Shown here: piece by piece, positions 25,236 through 33,462 of the stretch
How the letters are laid out: every line of letters starts with the position of its first letter
Numbering within the stretch: position 1 is the first letter of the stretch
Assembly: GCA_944392205.1 (NCBI GenBank)
Contig: CALXVV010000025.1
Location: 1-40,842, forward strand
From: an uncultured Alphaproteobacteria bacterium
GTDB lineage: Bacteria > Pseudomonadota > Alphaproteobacteria > RF32 > CAG-239
Length of the DNA: 40,842 nucleotides
Direction: 5' to 3'
Notes under the pieces: generated by a model
The model's input: the letters and a program-made list of their open reading frames with translations, nothing else
Database searches by the model: none
What the model was told of the DNA's origin: nothing
Made by a program: the position numbers and the translations under genes

Positions 25236-25700
25236 ATGAACACATATGCAACCAAACCCTCGGATATCGAGAGAAAATGGTATGTCGTTGATGCTCAGGG
25301 CGTCGTATTGGGTCGTTTGTCTGCTCAAATTGCCAAGATTTTGCAAGGCAAAAACAAACCCAACTATGTCAGCAACCTTGATTGTGGCGACTACGTAGTT
25401 GTTATCAACGCCGACAAAGTAAAATTGACCGGCCGCAAGATGACAGAGAAGAAATATTTCAAACACACCGGTTGGATTGGTGGAATCAAAGAGACCACCC
25501 CGGCAAAGATTTTGGCTGGACAATTCCCGGAGAGAGTTATCATTAAAGCTGTTGAGCGCATGCTTTCTCGCAACCCGATGGGCCGTCAGCAGATGACCAA
25601 GCTAAAGGTATATGCCGGAGCAGAGCATCCGCACACTGCCCAAACCCCGATTGTTTTGGATATGGAAGCAATGAACCCCAAGAATAAGAGGAGCAAATAA
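25236..25700 (+). CDS. rplM: 50S ribosomal protein L13 (uL13)
   Basis: 154-155 residues. Conserved L13 features: [52 protein letters not shown] and [20 protein letters not shown]. The ATG at 25236 ([10 protein letters not shown]) sits behind an AAGAGAG site and matches the family N-terminus; an in-frame upstream TTG at 25215 is not needed. It is the first gene of the usual rplM-rpsI pair. Confidence 0.98.
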   Translation: MNTYATKPSDIERKWYVVDAQGVVLGRLSAQIAKILQGKNKPNYVSNLDCGDYVVVINADKVKLTGRKMTEKKYFKHTGWIGGIKETTPAKILAGQFPERVIIKAVERMLSRNPMGRQQMTKLKVYAGAEHPHTAQTPIVLDMEAMNPKNKRSK

Positions 25701-25702
25701 TC

Positions 25703-26194
25703 ATGGCTGAGAAATTAGAATCATTAAAAGACCTCAAAAAGGCCTCGGTCAAAGCTGAAGCTGCTTCTGTAGAAACCGCCGTTGTTCGCAAAGCCAAGAA
25801 GGACAAACAAGGCCGTTCATACGCCACCGGCAAACGTAAAGATGCCGTAGCTCGTGTATGGATTATGCCCGGCAAAGGCAACATCACCATCAATGAGAAA
25901 TCAATTGATCAGTACTTTGCTCGTCCGGTTTTGAAGATGATCATCAACCAACCGTTCGAGGTTGCCAACCGCGTTAATGAGTTTGACGTAGTTTGCACCG
26001 TAAAAGGTGGTGGTTTGTCTGGTCAGGCCGGTGCCATCAAACACGGTATCTCTAAGGCTCTGAATGAGTACGAGCCGGAGTTGCGTGCTTGCTTGAAGAA
26101 AGCTGGCTTCCTGACCCGTGATGACAGAACAGTTGAGCGTAAGAAATATGGTAAGGCTAAGGCCCGCCGTTCTTACCAATTCTCTAAACGTTAA
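25703..26194 (+). CDS. rpsI: 30S ribosomal protein S9 (uS9)
   Basis: 163 residues: a standard S9 core from about residue 38 ([19 protein letters not shown]) to the conserved C-terminal [11 protein letters not shown], whose tail reaches toward P-site tRNA. In front is an extension of about 35 residues rich in Lys, Ala and Glu, a feature seen in alphaproteobacterial S9. It starts 2 nt after the rplM stop codon; GGAG lies about 9 nt before the ATG inside the rplM end. Confidence 0.98.
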   Translation: MAEKLESLKDLKKASVKAEAASVETAVVRKAKKDKQGRSYATGKRKDAVARVWIMPGKGNITINEKSIDQYFARPVLKMIINQPFEVANRVNEFDVVCTVKGGGLSGQAGAIKHGISKALNEYEPELRACLKKAGFLTRDDRTVERKKYGKAKARRSYQFSKR

Positions 26195-26216
26195 TCGTTT
26201 ACGGAAATTTTTCAAA

Positions 26217-26248
26217 AAAGAGGTGCTTTTATCGCGCCTCTTTTTTTT
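26217..26248 (+). terminator. Intrinsic terminator after rplM-rpsI
   Basis: AAAGAGGTGC pairs with GCGCCTCTTT (one G-T pair) around TTTTATC, followed by T8. Confidence 0.9.
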
Positions 26249-26322
26249 GTGTTCTGCTCTTGAGATTGTCAAAAAGCATCTTATCTATACGGCCAAAGCA
26301 AATATAAATAGGAGACAAGCGT

Positions 26323-27075
26323 ATGGCCGCTCAAGAGAATTTAGAGTTGAAAGCAGGGCAGAGATGTTTGGTGATTGCCCCACACCCGGATGATGAAAGC
26401 ATCGGCATGGGCGGTTTCTTGCTCCAGCATCCACAAGATTGCGATGTTCTGGTCTTAACCGATGGACAGAATAATCGTCCCGGAGATAAAGAAATTGTTG
26501 CTCTGCGCCGCCAAGAGTTTGTAAATGCCATGCAAAAGGTGGGAATAAAAAATTTTTGGCAATGGGATATCCCCGATTCCAAGGTGAGCAAAAATCTGTT
26601 TAAGTTACTTAAACTCCCCTTTAATGACTATGCCTATGTGTTCGTTCCAAGTCCCTATGAGAGCCACCGAGACCACCGCTGTATTTATCCGTTTTTAAAA
26701 TTTTGGCTGCATTTTTATAAGCCCAAGTTGGCCACTTATGAGGTCGGTGTTCCTCAGCTGAAAGCGAATGTGACTATTGATATTTCAGATGTTGCAGGCA
26801 AGAAGAAAGAGGTGATAGAAGAATACACCACACAAGTAGAACAAACAGACTATACCAAGATGCTTGGGTTAAATAGTTATCGGGGTTTGAGAAAGAATTT
26901 TGCTTATGCAGAGTGCTTTAGGGTTGAGGATTGCAGCTTGCTCTCCAAAATATTCTCTCATCGGCAAGAAAAGAATAGCATGGTTTGGACAATTTTGGGG
27001 CTGAAATTCAAATCCAAGAACAAGGGAAACTACAGTTTGAAATCCAAAAAGCGCAGCCCGGCCAAAATGGAATAA
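26323..27075 (+). CDS. PIG-L/LmbE-family N-deacetylase
   Basis: 250 residues, cytoplasmic. The zinc site is complete: APHPDDE (about residues 24-30) and SPYESHRDHRC, giving the His-Pro-Asp-Asp and His-x-x-His ligands. The family removes acetyl groups from N-acetylglucosamine-type sugars on lipids, glycans or small thiols. KMLGLNSYRGLRKNFAYAECFRV is typical of bacterial members near cell-surface polysaccharide genes, but none are adjacent here. The tail (after about residue 225) is Lys- and Ser-rich. GGAG lies about 8 nt before the ATG. Its last 46 bp overlap the 3' end of the convergent exonuclease gene. Confidence 0.9.
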   Translation: MAAQENLELKAGQRCLVIAPHPDDESIGMGGFLLQHPQDCDVLVLTDGQNNRPGDKEIVALRRQEFVNAMQKVGIKNFWQWDIPDSKVSKNLFKLLKLPFNDYAYVFVPSPYESHRDHRCIYPFLKFWLHFYKPKLATYEVGVPQLKANVTIDISDVAGKKKEVIEEYTTQVEQTDYTKMLGLNSYRGLRKNFAYAECFRVEDCSLLSKIFSHRQEKNSMVWTILGLKFKSKNKGNYSLKSKKRSPAKME

Positions 27076-27623
27076 ACATCATACAAGGCGTTGTGTGGCT
27101 GCAAATCCTGCGGAAGCTTATCTTGGCAGCTAAGCAGAGTAGCAATCTCGCCTGATGCTTGACGCGAGATATTAATTCCTCTTTTTGCATATTGTTCCCA
27201 AAACCAAGGTGCAATATTTTTATACCTTGGGCGAGGAAGGTCAGAGGCCTGCCACAGGGCCAGATTATCATCAAAAACGCTGCCATCACCGATAATGTCC
27301 AGAGGATTCCATGCGTGAGAATAGCAAGGGACTGTTCCGCAAAATTCAACAAACTTTTTGTAAGCCGAAAGAAAATCAATCCCTTCTTTATCAAGCAAGT
27401 CATCAGTAATGCCGGTGAGCTTGATAAAATAATCAGTGAGCTTGGACGTGAAATGTGGCTTGATATATTGGCAAAATTCATCTCTCACGGTCAAATCAGC
27501 CGCATTAATTTTGAGAGCGGCAATTTGTACCACCTCGGCTTTTTTCTTTTCTTCTTTAGGTGCGGTGAGAAAACCGTCCCAACTGGCATATTCACTATCA
27601 AAGAGGATGAAGCATTTTTCCAT
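27030..27623 (-). CDS. DEDDh-family 3'-5' exonuclease-like protein
   Basis: 197 residues. The Exo I motif (ILFDSEYASWDG, Asp and Glu) is at residues 8-12. The middle holds LTDYFIKLTGITDDLL, the helix found in DnaQ-type proteins. A candidate Exo II Asp is in IIGDGSVFDDN, and Exo III is HNALYDVYSILAGLR with the His and final Asp. The set fits a DEDDh nuclease acting on RNA or DNA ends. A more exact assignment (oligoribonuclease, DnaQ epsilon, or sporulation-inhibitor KapD type) is not possible. It starts 3 nt after the stop of the CoA-transferase B gene and ends overlapping the PIG-L gene tail-to-tail by 46 bp. Confidence 0.75.
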   Translation of the reverse strand: MEKCFILFDSEYASWDGFLTAPKEEKKKAEVVQIAALKINAADLTVRDEFCQYIKPHFTSKLTDYFIKLTGITDDLLDKEGIDFLSAYKKFVEFCGTVPCYSHAWNPLDIIGDGSVFDDNLALWQASDLPRPRYKNIAPWFWEQYAKRGINISRQASGEIATLLSCQDKLPQDLQPHNALYDVYSILAGLRFLDFKL

Positions 27624-27626
27624 TTT

Positions 27627-28292
27627 TTAGCCGGCCAGTTGTTGCAGCTCTTGCGGAATAATCAAATCGGCATCGGTTGAGCGCAAAATATCGTCTAGGG
27701 AAAACAAAGGATTTATCTCTTTTAGGAGCAATCCTTGCTCGGTTCTTTCAAGAACACAGCGCTCGGTTACAATCATATCGACCTCTGCCTCAGCGGTGAG
27801 GGGAATGGTGCAGTTTTTAACGATTCTTGGTTTCCCTTTATTGGTGTGTTCCATGGCAATAATCACTTTTTTGGCCCCGACCACCAAATCCATAGCGCCG
27901 CCCATACCGGGCACAAAAGCCCCGGGGATCATCCAGTTGGCAAGGTTTCCGTGTTGGTCCACCTGCAAAGCACCTAAGACCGTGGCATCCACATGCCCGC
28001 CGCGGATAATGGTAAAAGACATGGCGGTGTCAAAGAAAACGGCACCGGGCTTGGTAGTGACCGGAAGCCCTCCGGCATTGGTCACTTTGGGGTTTTCCGG
28101 TGCGGCCAAATCTCTGTGTCCAACCCCGAGCATTCCGTTTTCAGATTGAATAATAACATGGACATCGTGGGGAATATAATTAGCCACCTCAGTCGGTAGC
28201 CCGATTCCTAAAGTGATAACGTCACCTTCAGAAAATTCCTTGGCAATTCGGCGAGCAATAATTTCACGGCATTGTTGTTTGGAAAGTTCCAT
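27627..28292 (-). CDS. atoA: CoA-transferase family I, subunit B
   Basis: 221 residues. The catalytic Glu lies in QSENGMLG, the SENG motif of family I CoA-transferases, which carry CoA as a glutamyl thioester. GIGLPTEVANYIP and GGHVDATVLGALQVDQHGNLANW are also standard. With subunit A it would swap CoA between short-chain or 3-keto acids and a donor such as acetyl-CoA or succinyl-CoA; AtoDA, ScoAB and CtfAB types cannot be separated by eye, and the gene symbol is provisional. Its ATG directly follows the subunit A stop codon (TAAATG), with GGAG 6 nt upstream. The pathway could be ketone-body or butyrate/acetate turnover. Confidence 0.92.
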   Translation of the reverse strand: MELSKQQCREIIARRIAKEFSEGDVITLGIGLPTEVANYIPHDVHVIIQSENGMLGVGHRDLAAPENPKVTNAGGLPVTTKPGAVFFDTAMSFTIIRGGHVDATVLGALQVDQHGNLANWMIPGAFVPGMGGAMDLVVGAKKVIIAMEHTNKGKPRIVKNCTIPLTAEAEVDMIVTERCVLERTEQGLLLKEINPLFSLDDILRSTDADLIIPQELQQLAG

Positions 28293-28943
28293 TTATTTCT
28301 CCTGTGTGACAATATAATCAACAAAGATTCCCGGGATGGTGATTTGTGCCGGGTCAAGCGGTTCGTCTGAGATTTCTTCAGGTTCCAAGATAACGACATC
28401 TGCGGCAGTTGCCATCACGGTATTAAAGTTGCGGGTTGTGCCATCCAAAAAGGCATTGCCGAATTTGTCGGCTTTGGTGGCATAGATGATGGCAAAATCA
28501 GCCCGCAAAGGTGTTTCCAAAAGATATTTTCTGCCGTTGCTTTCAACAACCTGCTTGCCATCTTCTACCAACGTGCCTTTGCCGGTCGGGGTCAAAAATC
28601 CGCCCAAGCCGGCGCCGCCGCAGCGGATTCGCTCCACCAAGGTTCCCATTGGCACCAACTCAACTTCAATCTCACCGGCATTGAGCTGTCTGCCTGTTTC
28701 CGGGTTGGTTCCGATATGGGTGACAATGGCTTTTTTGATGAGTTTGTTAGCAATGAGTTTGCCGCGGTCATATTCCTCAAAAGACGTATCATTGGCAATT
28801 AGGGTCAGCCCACCGGTTTTATTTTTGATGATTTCCTCAATAACCTTATAGGGAGAGCCGCAACGCAAGAACCCGCCAATCATAACAGATGCATTCGGGG
28901 TAATGAGTTTGCCTGCCTCGGATACAGATATCAATTTTTTCAA
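28293..28943 (-). CDS. atoD: CoA-transferase family I, subunit A
   Basis: 216 residues. Motifs: MIGGFLRCGSP near residue 21, CGGAGLGGFLTPTGKGT (oxyanion and CoA-binding region), and DGTTRNFNTVMATAADVVI. It starts with TTG at 28943, 7 nt behind AGGA; no ATG lies in a suitable place and the family N-terminus (KKLISVSEAGKLI) begins right there. First gene of a three-gene operon with subunit B and the exonuclease, under the predicted promoter at 28978-29006. The atoDA, ctfAB or scoAB identity is open. Confidence 0.92.
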   Translation of the reverse strand: MKKLISVSEAGKLITPNASVMIGGFLRCGSPYKVIEEIIKNKTGGLTLIANDTSFEEYDRGKLIANKLIKKAIVTHIGTNPETGRQLNAGEIEVELVPMGTLVERIRCGGAGLGGFLTPTGKGTLVEDGKQVVESNGRKYLLETPLRADFAIIYATKADKFGNAFLDGTTRNFNTVMATAADVVILEPEEISDEPLDPAQITIPGIFVDYIVTQEK

Positions 28944-28977
28944 TGTAAAATCCTAACTTATTCAAAATTCGGGGGCC

Positions 28978-29006
28978 AATATAACTCAAAAAAAACAAAA
29001 AGTCAC
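28978..29006 (-). promoter_or_regulatory. Predicted promoter of the CoA-transferase operon
   Basis: On the minus strand GTGACT and TATATT are separated by 17 bp, about 35 bp ahead of the TTG start. Confidence 0.5.
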
Positions 29007-29031
29007 CAATTTTTGTACTTCAATAAAAATA

Positions 29032-29060
29032 TAGACAAAAAAGAGAAGCAATGCTATATT
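29032..29060 (+). promoter_or_regulatory. Predicted promoter of the 29109 lipoprotein gene
   Basis: TAGACA and TATATT separated by 17 bp, about 48 bp before the ATG. It is back to back with the CoA-transferase promoter. Confidence 0.65.
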
Positions 29061-29108
29061 CAAGATATCCTTATGTACGCATATGCCAATTATTAAAAAC
29101 AAAATACT

Positions 29109-29597
29109 ATGAAAAAAATTATTCTTTTCGCGCTTGTTGGCCTGATGTTAGGTTCCTGCGCAACGGTAAGTCGAGGTATCAGATATGTTAACGGGCCGGC
29201 AGCTCGCAATGGCGATCAAGTTGCTCGCAGAAGAGTGGCCGCCACCAATATCAGTGGTTATCCTGACCACAATACCGGAGCCAGGGTCTCTCAGTCTATG
29301 TACGAAGACTATTGTTTCTGGGTAGCCTTCGGAACCATCCTTCTCAAAAATACCGATAGAGACTACATCGAGGTTTATGGAGTGGACAAAAAGACCAAAG
29401 ACTGGATTTTGATAGAAACAGTCCATCGCAACGGGCCGTTTGTGGACATCGTAACCCAGACGAACGGCCAGCGGCAGATCATCAGCTTCGCATCCGGAGA
29501 CAACGGCGCCTTGTTCGCAAGGGTCTATACGGCCGTTTGGAACCCTCAAGCGGGGTGCTGGAAGAAAGCCCGTTTTTTGCGGTCATACACATTCTGA
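29109..29597 (+). CDS. Lipoprotein of unknown function
   Basis: 162 residues. A lipoprotein signal peptide is clear: MKKIILFALVGLMLGSC, with LGSC as the lipobox and Cys17 acylated. The mature protein has a Tyr/Trp-rich central part (YEDYCFWVAFGTILLKNTDR), a segment suggestive of beta strands (YIEVYGVDKKTKDWILIETV) and two cysteines that could pair. Family not recognised. It has its own promoter and terminator, so it is a single-gene unit. Signal peptide architecture parallels that of the 8725 gene, but the mature sequences are unrelated by eye. Confidence 0.8.
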   Translation: MKKIILFALVGLMLGSCATVSRGIRYVNGPAARNGDQVARRRVAATNISGYPDHNTGARVSQSMYEDYCFWVAFGTILLKNTDRDYIEVYGVDKKTKDWILIETVHRNGPFVDIVTQTNGQRQIISFASGDNGALFARVYTAVWNPQAGCWKKARFLRSYTF

Positions 29598-29614
29598 TCG
29601 CAAAATATGGCTTT

Positions 29615-29642
29615 GGGGAAGATTTTTCTTCCCCTTTTTTTT
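29615..29642 (+). terminator. Intrinsic terminator after the 29109 gene
   Basis: GGGGAAG/CTTCCCC stem, ATTTTT loop, T8 tract. Confidence 0.92.
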
Positions 29643-29696
29643 ATATTTGTTAAACTAATTTCATTATCATAATCCCAAGTTAACAGGGACAATAAA

Positions 29697-31349
29697 ATGA
29701 AAACAGCCGAATTTGATATTAACATCGCCGAAAATGTCAGACTTTTTGCCGATTATAACTTAGGCGGAAAGTTCTACCCCAAGGGCCACGCCATCACCAA
29801 AGAAGATATCATCATCTTCAAGATGTTTGGCATCAGACGCGTCTTCGGCGCCCTGATGGAAGATGACGATATCGATTCCCGTACCGCGCTCGGCATCATT
29901 GCCGCCAAGCTCTGCGGAGACAACACAGCCTACGTTGTAGGAGATGACGGCCTTTGCCAAATCGTGGCGGCCAAGGACGGCGTTTTTATCAGCGATGAAG
30001 ATAGAATAAGCAAATTCAACCGTCTGCATCAAGAGATAGTGCTAAACACCGTGTTGCCCTACCATCCCGCTACCAAGGGGGAGGTCATCGCACGCCTGCA
30101 AATGAGTACGCCGATAATGCCGCAAGGAGAGGTAGATGAAATCATCTTCAAACTTTCGGGCAATGTATCTTTGCTGCAAATAGCGGAGATACAGAAGTTT
30201 AAGACGGCGTTTATCTATGCCAAAGCCCTAGATGATAAGGCCGAAACAGCACATTTTACTTCTGTGGTCAGAAGCCTGGTTAACGCCTTTGCACCCTATC
30301 AGCTTGATTTCTCCGGCGAATATAACGCAGCCTACCACCAGGAAAGTGTGGCCGATTCTCTGCAAGATGCCTTGGCTGAGGGCTATGAGGTGATATTTGT
30401 TTTGGGAGCTTTCCCCTCGGCTTGCCAAAAAGATGTTTTGCCGGAAGCCTTGCAAAAAATTGTCGATATAAAAGTCAATACTCATTTGCCGCAAATTGGT
30501 GCAGCAGATCTATTTTTGGCTCAAAAGAAAGAGGCCAAAATAATAGTCTTGCCTTATAATTACGACAAGATAGACACTTCTTTGGCCAACAGATACATCA
30601 AACAAGCTCTCTTTACCGAAAAACTAAATCCGGCCGCCTTTGCCAAGATGATTCCTGCCACTCTGCCGGATGGAGAAATGTTGGGTGAGCAAGATAAAGA
30701 TTCTCTCATCGCCGCCAAAAACAGCGGTGCAAAGGGCAAAAAAGCCAATATTGCCGCTATTGTCTTGGCCGCCGGTATGGGAAGTCGCTCCGGCCGCAAC
30801 AAACTGATGGTCGAGGTCGAGGAAGGCCTGCCTTTGTTCATGAAAACCGTAAATGCGGCCATTGCCTCAGATGCCAGCCCGGTATTTGTCATCACCGGCT
30901 ACCACGATGAGGAAATGAGTGAATACTTAGATAAAGTAGATGTCAATGTCATCTACAATCCGGCCTACCGCTCCGGGGTTAAGACCTCTATTGACTTGGG
31001 TATAAAATCGGTTCCGGGTTTTTGTGACGGAGCCATGATTATCCCGGCAGATATGCCCAACGTGACTGCGGCTGACATGAACAAGCTGATTGCCTCTTTC
31101 AAAAAAGGTAGCGAAAAACAGCTTTGCGTGTTTAGCTATAAAGGGGTTAAGTCCAATCCCATCATCTGGAGCAAGTCTCTTTATGACAAAGCAGATATCG
31201 TGCCGGAAAATGCGGCTCTGCGGCCTGTTTTTATGGAACATGCGGATTATACCAACATTGTTGAGGTCAAATCAGCAGACAAATTGTTGGATGTAAATTT
31301 CCCGAGCGACCTTGAAAAGGTGGCTTTAAAAAAGGAAAAAGCAGATTAA
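29697..31349 (+). CDS. Fusion of molybdopterin-binding-like domain and MocA-like nucleotidyltransferase
   Basis: 550 residues. The N-terminal half (about 1-340) resembles the MoeA/MoCF-type molybdopterin-binding fold; AENVRLFADYNLGGKFYPKG and TALGIIAAKLCGDNTAYVVG are recognisable. The C-terminal half (from about 350) is a MobA/MocA-type nucleotidyltransferase with IAAIVLAAGMGSRSGRNKLM and a later metal-binding IIPADMPNVT. This two-domain protein occurs in alphaproteobacteria, and the expected role is making molybdopterin cytosine dinucleotide for xanthine-dehydrogenase-type enzymes. No molybdoenzyme or other cofactor gene is in the window, so the role is inference. The fold could also be used for other NTP transfers. 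The ATG follows an AGGGACAATAAA leader with a weak ribosome site. Confidence 0.8.
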   Translation: MKTAEFDINIAENVRLFADYNLGGKFYPKGHAITKEDIIIFKMFGIRRVFGALMEDDDIDSRTALGIIAAKLCGDNTAYVVGDDGLCQIVAAKDGVFISDEDRISKFNRLHQEIVLNTVLPYHPATKGEVIARLQMSTPIMPQGEVDEIIFKLSGNVSLLQIAEIQKFKTAFIYAKALDDKAETAHFTSVVRSLVNAFAPYQLDFSGEYNAAYHQESVADSLQDALAEGYEVIFVLGAFPSACQKDVLPEALQKIVDIKVNTHLPQIGAADLFLAQKKEAKIIVLPYNYDKIDTSLANRYIKQALFTEKLNPAAFAKMIPATLPDGEMLGEQDKDSLIAAKNSGAKGKKANIAAIVLAAGMGSRSGRNKLMVEVEEGLPLFMKTVNAAIASDASPVFVITGYHDEEMSEYLDKVDVNVIYNPAYRSGVKTSIDLGIKSVPGFCDGAMIIPADMPNVTAADMNKLIASFKKGSEKQLCVFSYKGVKSNPIIWSKSLYDKADIVPENAALRPVFMEHADYTNIVEVKSADKLLDVNFPSDLEKVALKKEKAD

Positions 31350-31364
31350 ATATAAATCATATTT

Positions 31365-31387
31365 CATCCTTTGGCAAAGAAAGGATG
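31365..31387 (+). promoter_or_regulatory. Hairpin sequestering the ribosome binding site of the 31393 gene
   Basis: CATCCTTT (31365-31372) pairs perfectly with AAAGGATG (31380-31387) around the 7-nt loop GGCAAAG. The 3' arm contains the Shine-Dalgarno sequence AAAGGA, 7 nt before the ATG. In the folded state ribosomes could not bind, so translation may depend on temperature, a binding protein, a small RNA or ribosomes ending the upstream gene. Confidence 0.55.
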
Positions 31388-31392
31388 GTATC

Positions 31393-31605
31393 ATGATAAA
31401 AGCAAAAAATTCCAATAAAAGACAGCAACAAATTTACTCTGCTGATGATTTTCCGCTTTTCCCGGACATCAGCGAGCATATATCCGGCTGGTCGCAAATG
31501 CATAGGTTGATGAGTCTTTTTATGGGCTTAAAAAGCCAAACCGCCAGAGAACTTGTGATAGACTTTGCCGCCATGCTGCTGGAAAAACAAAAAAAAGATA
31601 ATTAA
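31393..31605 (+). CDS. Small protein of unknown function
   Basis: 70 residues, no signal peptide; family not recognised. A basic, hydrophilic N-terminus (MIKAKNSNKRQQQIYSADDF) is followed by two amphipathic helices (SGWSQMHRLMSLFMGLKS and TARELVIDFAAMLLEKQKK). Real-gene evidence is the ribosome site at the right distance and position 43 nt after the upstream stop. The stop codon shares bases with that of the convergent holC (TTAA), so no terminator lies between them. The helical C-terminus recalls tails of small DNA-binding regulators but no helix-turn-helix is visible. Confidence 0.6.
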   Translation: MIKAKNSNKRQQQIYSADDFPLFPDISEHISGWSQMHRLMSLFMGLKSQTARELVIDFAAMLLEKQKKDN

Positions 31606-32057
31606 ATGACTTCGCTCCAAGCACCTGAGGAAGATTGCTTCCAGTAATGACATTCGTTGCCGGAGGCTTTGCAGCTTTTCCAAAAAGCTCTGGCCTGGGC
31701 AAGGGATTCTTCAGAGTTTCCATCAAAGATATTAAAAACCCGCATAAATTTTCCAAGCTCATCCATGGAGGCTGCCGCTCCATCCACCAAAAACAACAAG
31801 CTTGCCATATTGGGATTATCCGTACCGCAGGTGAGCCAAATCGGTTGCAGTTCGGCATTGCCGTCTTTTTTGGAGCCGTGCGGCAAAAAAGATTGGTCGC
31901 TGTATGTCCAAAGAATTCCGTTCAAGAATTCTACTCGCTCTTCATTGCCAATGCGCAGCAAAGTGCTTTTGCCTGTGGCATAAGCTTTTTCAAGCAACTT
32001 AGGCAAAACATTTTCCAAAGGTTGGCTTTGCAGGTGGTAAAAATCAACTCGGCTCAT
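31602..32057 (-). CDS. holC: DNA polymerase III chi subunit
   Basis: 151 residues. HolC links the clamp loader to SSB-coated lagging-strand DNA. Family features in order: RVDFYHLQSQPLENVLPKLL, GKSTLLRIGNEERVEFLNGI with LWTYSDQSFLPHG, QPIWLT, and NMASLLFLVDGA. The C-terminus (ARAFWKSCKASGNECHYWKQ) is also typical. Its ATG overlaps the degP stop by 4 bp (ATGA), making it the last gene of hflK-hflC-degP-holC. In many alphaproteobacteria holC follows pepA; the link to degP here is less usual. Confidence 0.9.
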   Translation of the reverse strand: MSRVDFYHLQSQPLENVLPKLLEKAYATGKSTLLRIGNEERVEFLNGILWTYSDQSFLPHGSKKDGNAELQPIWLTCGTDNPNMASLLFLVDGAAASMDELGKFMRVFNIFDGNSEESLAQARAFWKSCKASGNECHYWKQSSSGAWSEVI

Positions 32058-33460
32058 AATTTTACTGCGGCATAATTGGGGATGTTGTTATTGTTAATCA
32101 GGAACAAAACCGGACGATTGTTTTCGCGTCTGGCTTCGTTCAGATAATTCATGGCGTCATTTATATCCCAAACGGGTTTCTTGTCAATCTCGGTAATTAA
32201 ATCCCCGGGTTTTATCCCCTTGATTTCGGCATCACTACCGGGGGCGACACTGATAACGACCACACCTCTACTTTCGTATGGTAGTTGATATTGCTCAATC
32301 AACTCAGGTGAGATGTTTTCAAAACTCAAATCAAAACCTTTGTCCGCCTCAGGTTCAGGAGCAGGCTGTGGCTTGGGCGCATCTTCCGGCATTTTTTCTG
32401 TCTTGAGCTCAAAAGGCAAAATCTTATTTTCACGCCAAACCTGTAGGCGGATTTGGGTGTTAGGCTCTGTTTCTGCCACATTTCTTGAAAAATCTTTGGG
32501 CGTGTCAGCCTTTTTTCCGTTAAGGGAAAGAATAATATCACCGGCCTCAATTCCGGCTTTGGCGGCAGGAGAGTTCTCGGAAACAGAGGTAATCACAATT
32601 CCCTCACTTTGGTCGGGTGTTGAAATTTCTTCCGGCAAAACGGCAGGTGTTGCCTGAATTTTAATTCCGAGCCAGCCGCGCTCAACTTTGCCTTTTGCTT
32701 TGAGTTCGGCAATAACAAATTTTGCCAGATTAATCGGTACTGCAAAACCGATTCCCATACTGCCGCCGGTAGTAGAATAAATAGCTGAGTTAATACCGAT
32801 AACTTCACCTTGAGCATTAAACATCGGTCCACCGGAGCTGCCCTGATTGATGGAGGCATCGGTCTGAATAAAATTATCATATGCTCCGGCATCAATATCA
32901 CGAGACTTGGCAGAAACAATGCCGACTGAAACGCTACCGCCCAAACCGAAGGGGTTTCCTATGGCAATAACCCAGTCGCCAACCCGAATATCATCAGAGT
33001 CGCCAAGGGCAACGGTCGGTAATTTTTCTTGAGTTTGTATTTTAATGAGGGCCAAGTCGGTTTTAACATCAGTCCCGATAATTTCGGCTTTAAACTGGCG
33101 CTCATCAGCCAAAGTGACCATAATTTCTTGAGCTTTGTTGATGACATGATAATTGGTGACGATATAGCCGTCCTCATCAACAATAAACCCGGAGCCAAGA
33201 GAGAGCTGTTGGGGATTATGCGGCGCAAAGTAATCCTGAATTTGCGGATTAGGACTGACAATACCCAAGGCATCATCTGCACTTTCCATTTCTTCCGGCA
33301 AGTGAGTGGTGGAGATATTAACCACTCCGGGCTGCAGTTTTTCAACCAAGTCAGCAAAGGACGGCAATGGTAAAAGAATCTCCTTATCTGCAGCGGTGGC
33401 TAAACTCGGTTGAGCCAGCAGTAAAGATAAGACCCCAACATATATAAGTCGCTTAATCAA
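32054..33460 (-). CDS. degP: DegP/HtrA-type periplasmic serine protease
   Basis: 468 residues. A Sec signal peptide covers about residues 1-24 (MIKRLIYVGVLSLLLAQPSL). The catalytic triad is visible: His in GYIVTNYHVINKAQE, Asp in TDVKTDLALIKI, and Ser in NQGSSGGPMFN, where GSSGG replaces the more common GNSGG. Two PDZ domains follow (GIVITSVSENSPAAKAGIEAGDIIL and RGVVVISVAPGSDAEIKGIKPGD). The enzyme degrades or refolds damaged envelope proteins. It appears to start with TTG at 33460, 8 nt behind AGGA inside the hflC end. The hflKC-degP arrangement is classical in alphaproteobacteria and ties it to membrane protein quality control. Confidence 0.95.
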   Translation of the reverse strand: MIKRLIYVGVLSLLLAQPSLATAADKEILLPLPSFADLVEKLQPGVVNISTTHLPEEMESADDALGIVSPNPQIQDYFAPHNPQQLSLGSGFIVDEDGYIVTNYHVINKAQEIMVTLADERQFKAEIIGTDVKTDLALIKIQTQEKLPTVALGDSDDIRVGDWVIAIGNPFGLGGSVSVGIVSAKSRDIDAGAYDNFIQTDASINQGSSGGPMFNAQGEVIGINSAIYSTTGGSMGIGFAVPINLAKFVIAELKAKGKVERGWLGIKIQATPAVLPEEISTPDQSEGIVITSVSENSPAAKAGIEAGDIILSLNGKKADTPKDFSRNVAETEPNTQIRLQVWRENKILPFELKTEKMPEDAPKPQPAPEPEADKGFDLSFENISPELIEQYQLPYESRGVVVISVAPGSDAEIKGIKPGDLITEIDKKPVWDINDAMNYLNEARRENNRPVLFLINNNNIPNYAAVKL

Positions 33461-33462
33461 GA

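Noticed and set aside
26118..26393. 91-codon plus-strand frame over the rpsI-PIG-L junction
   Set aside because: It overlaps rpsI, the terminator and the start of the PIG-L gene in another frame; no support of its own.
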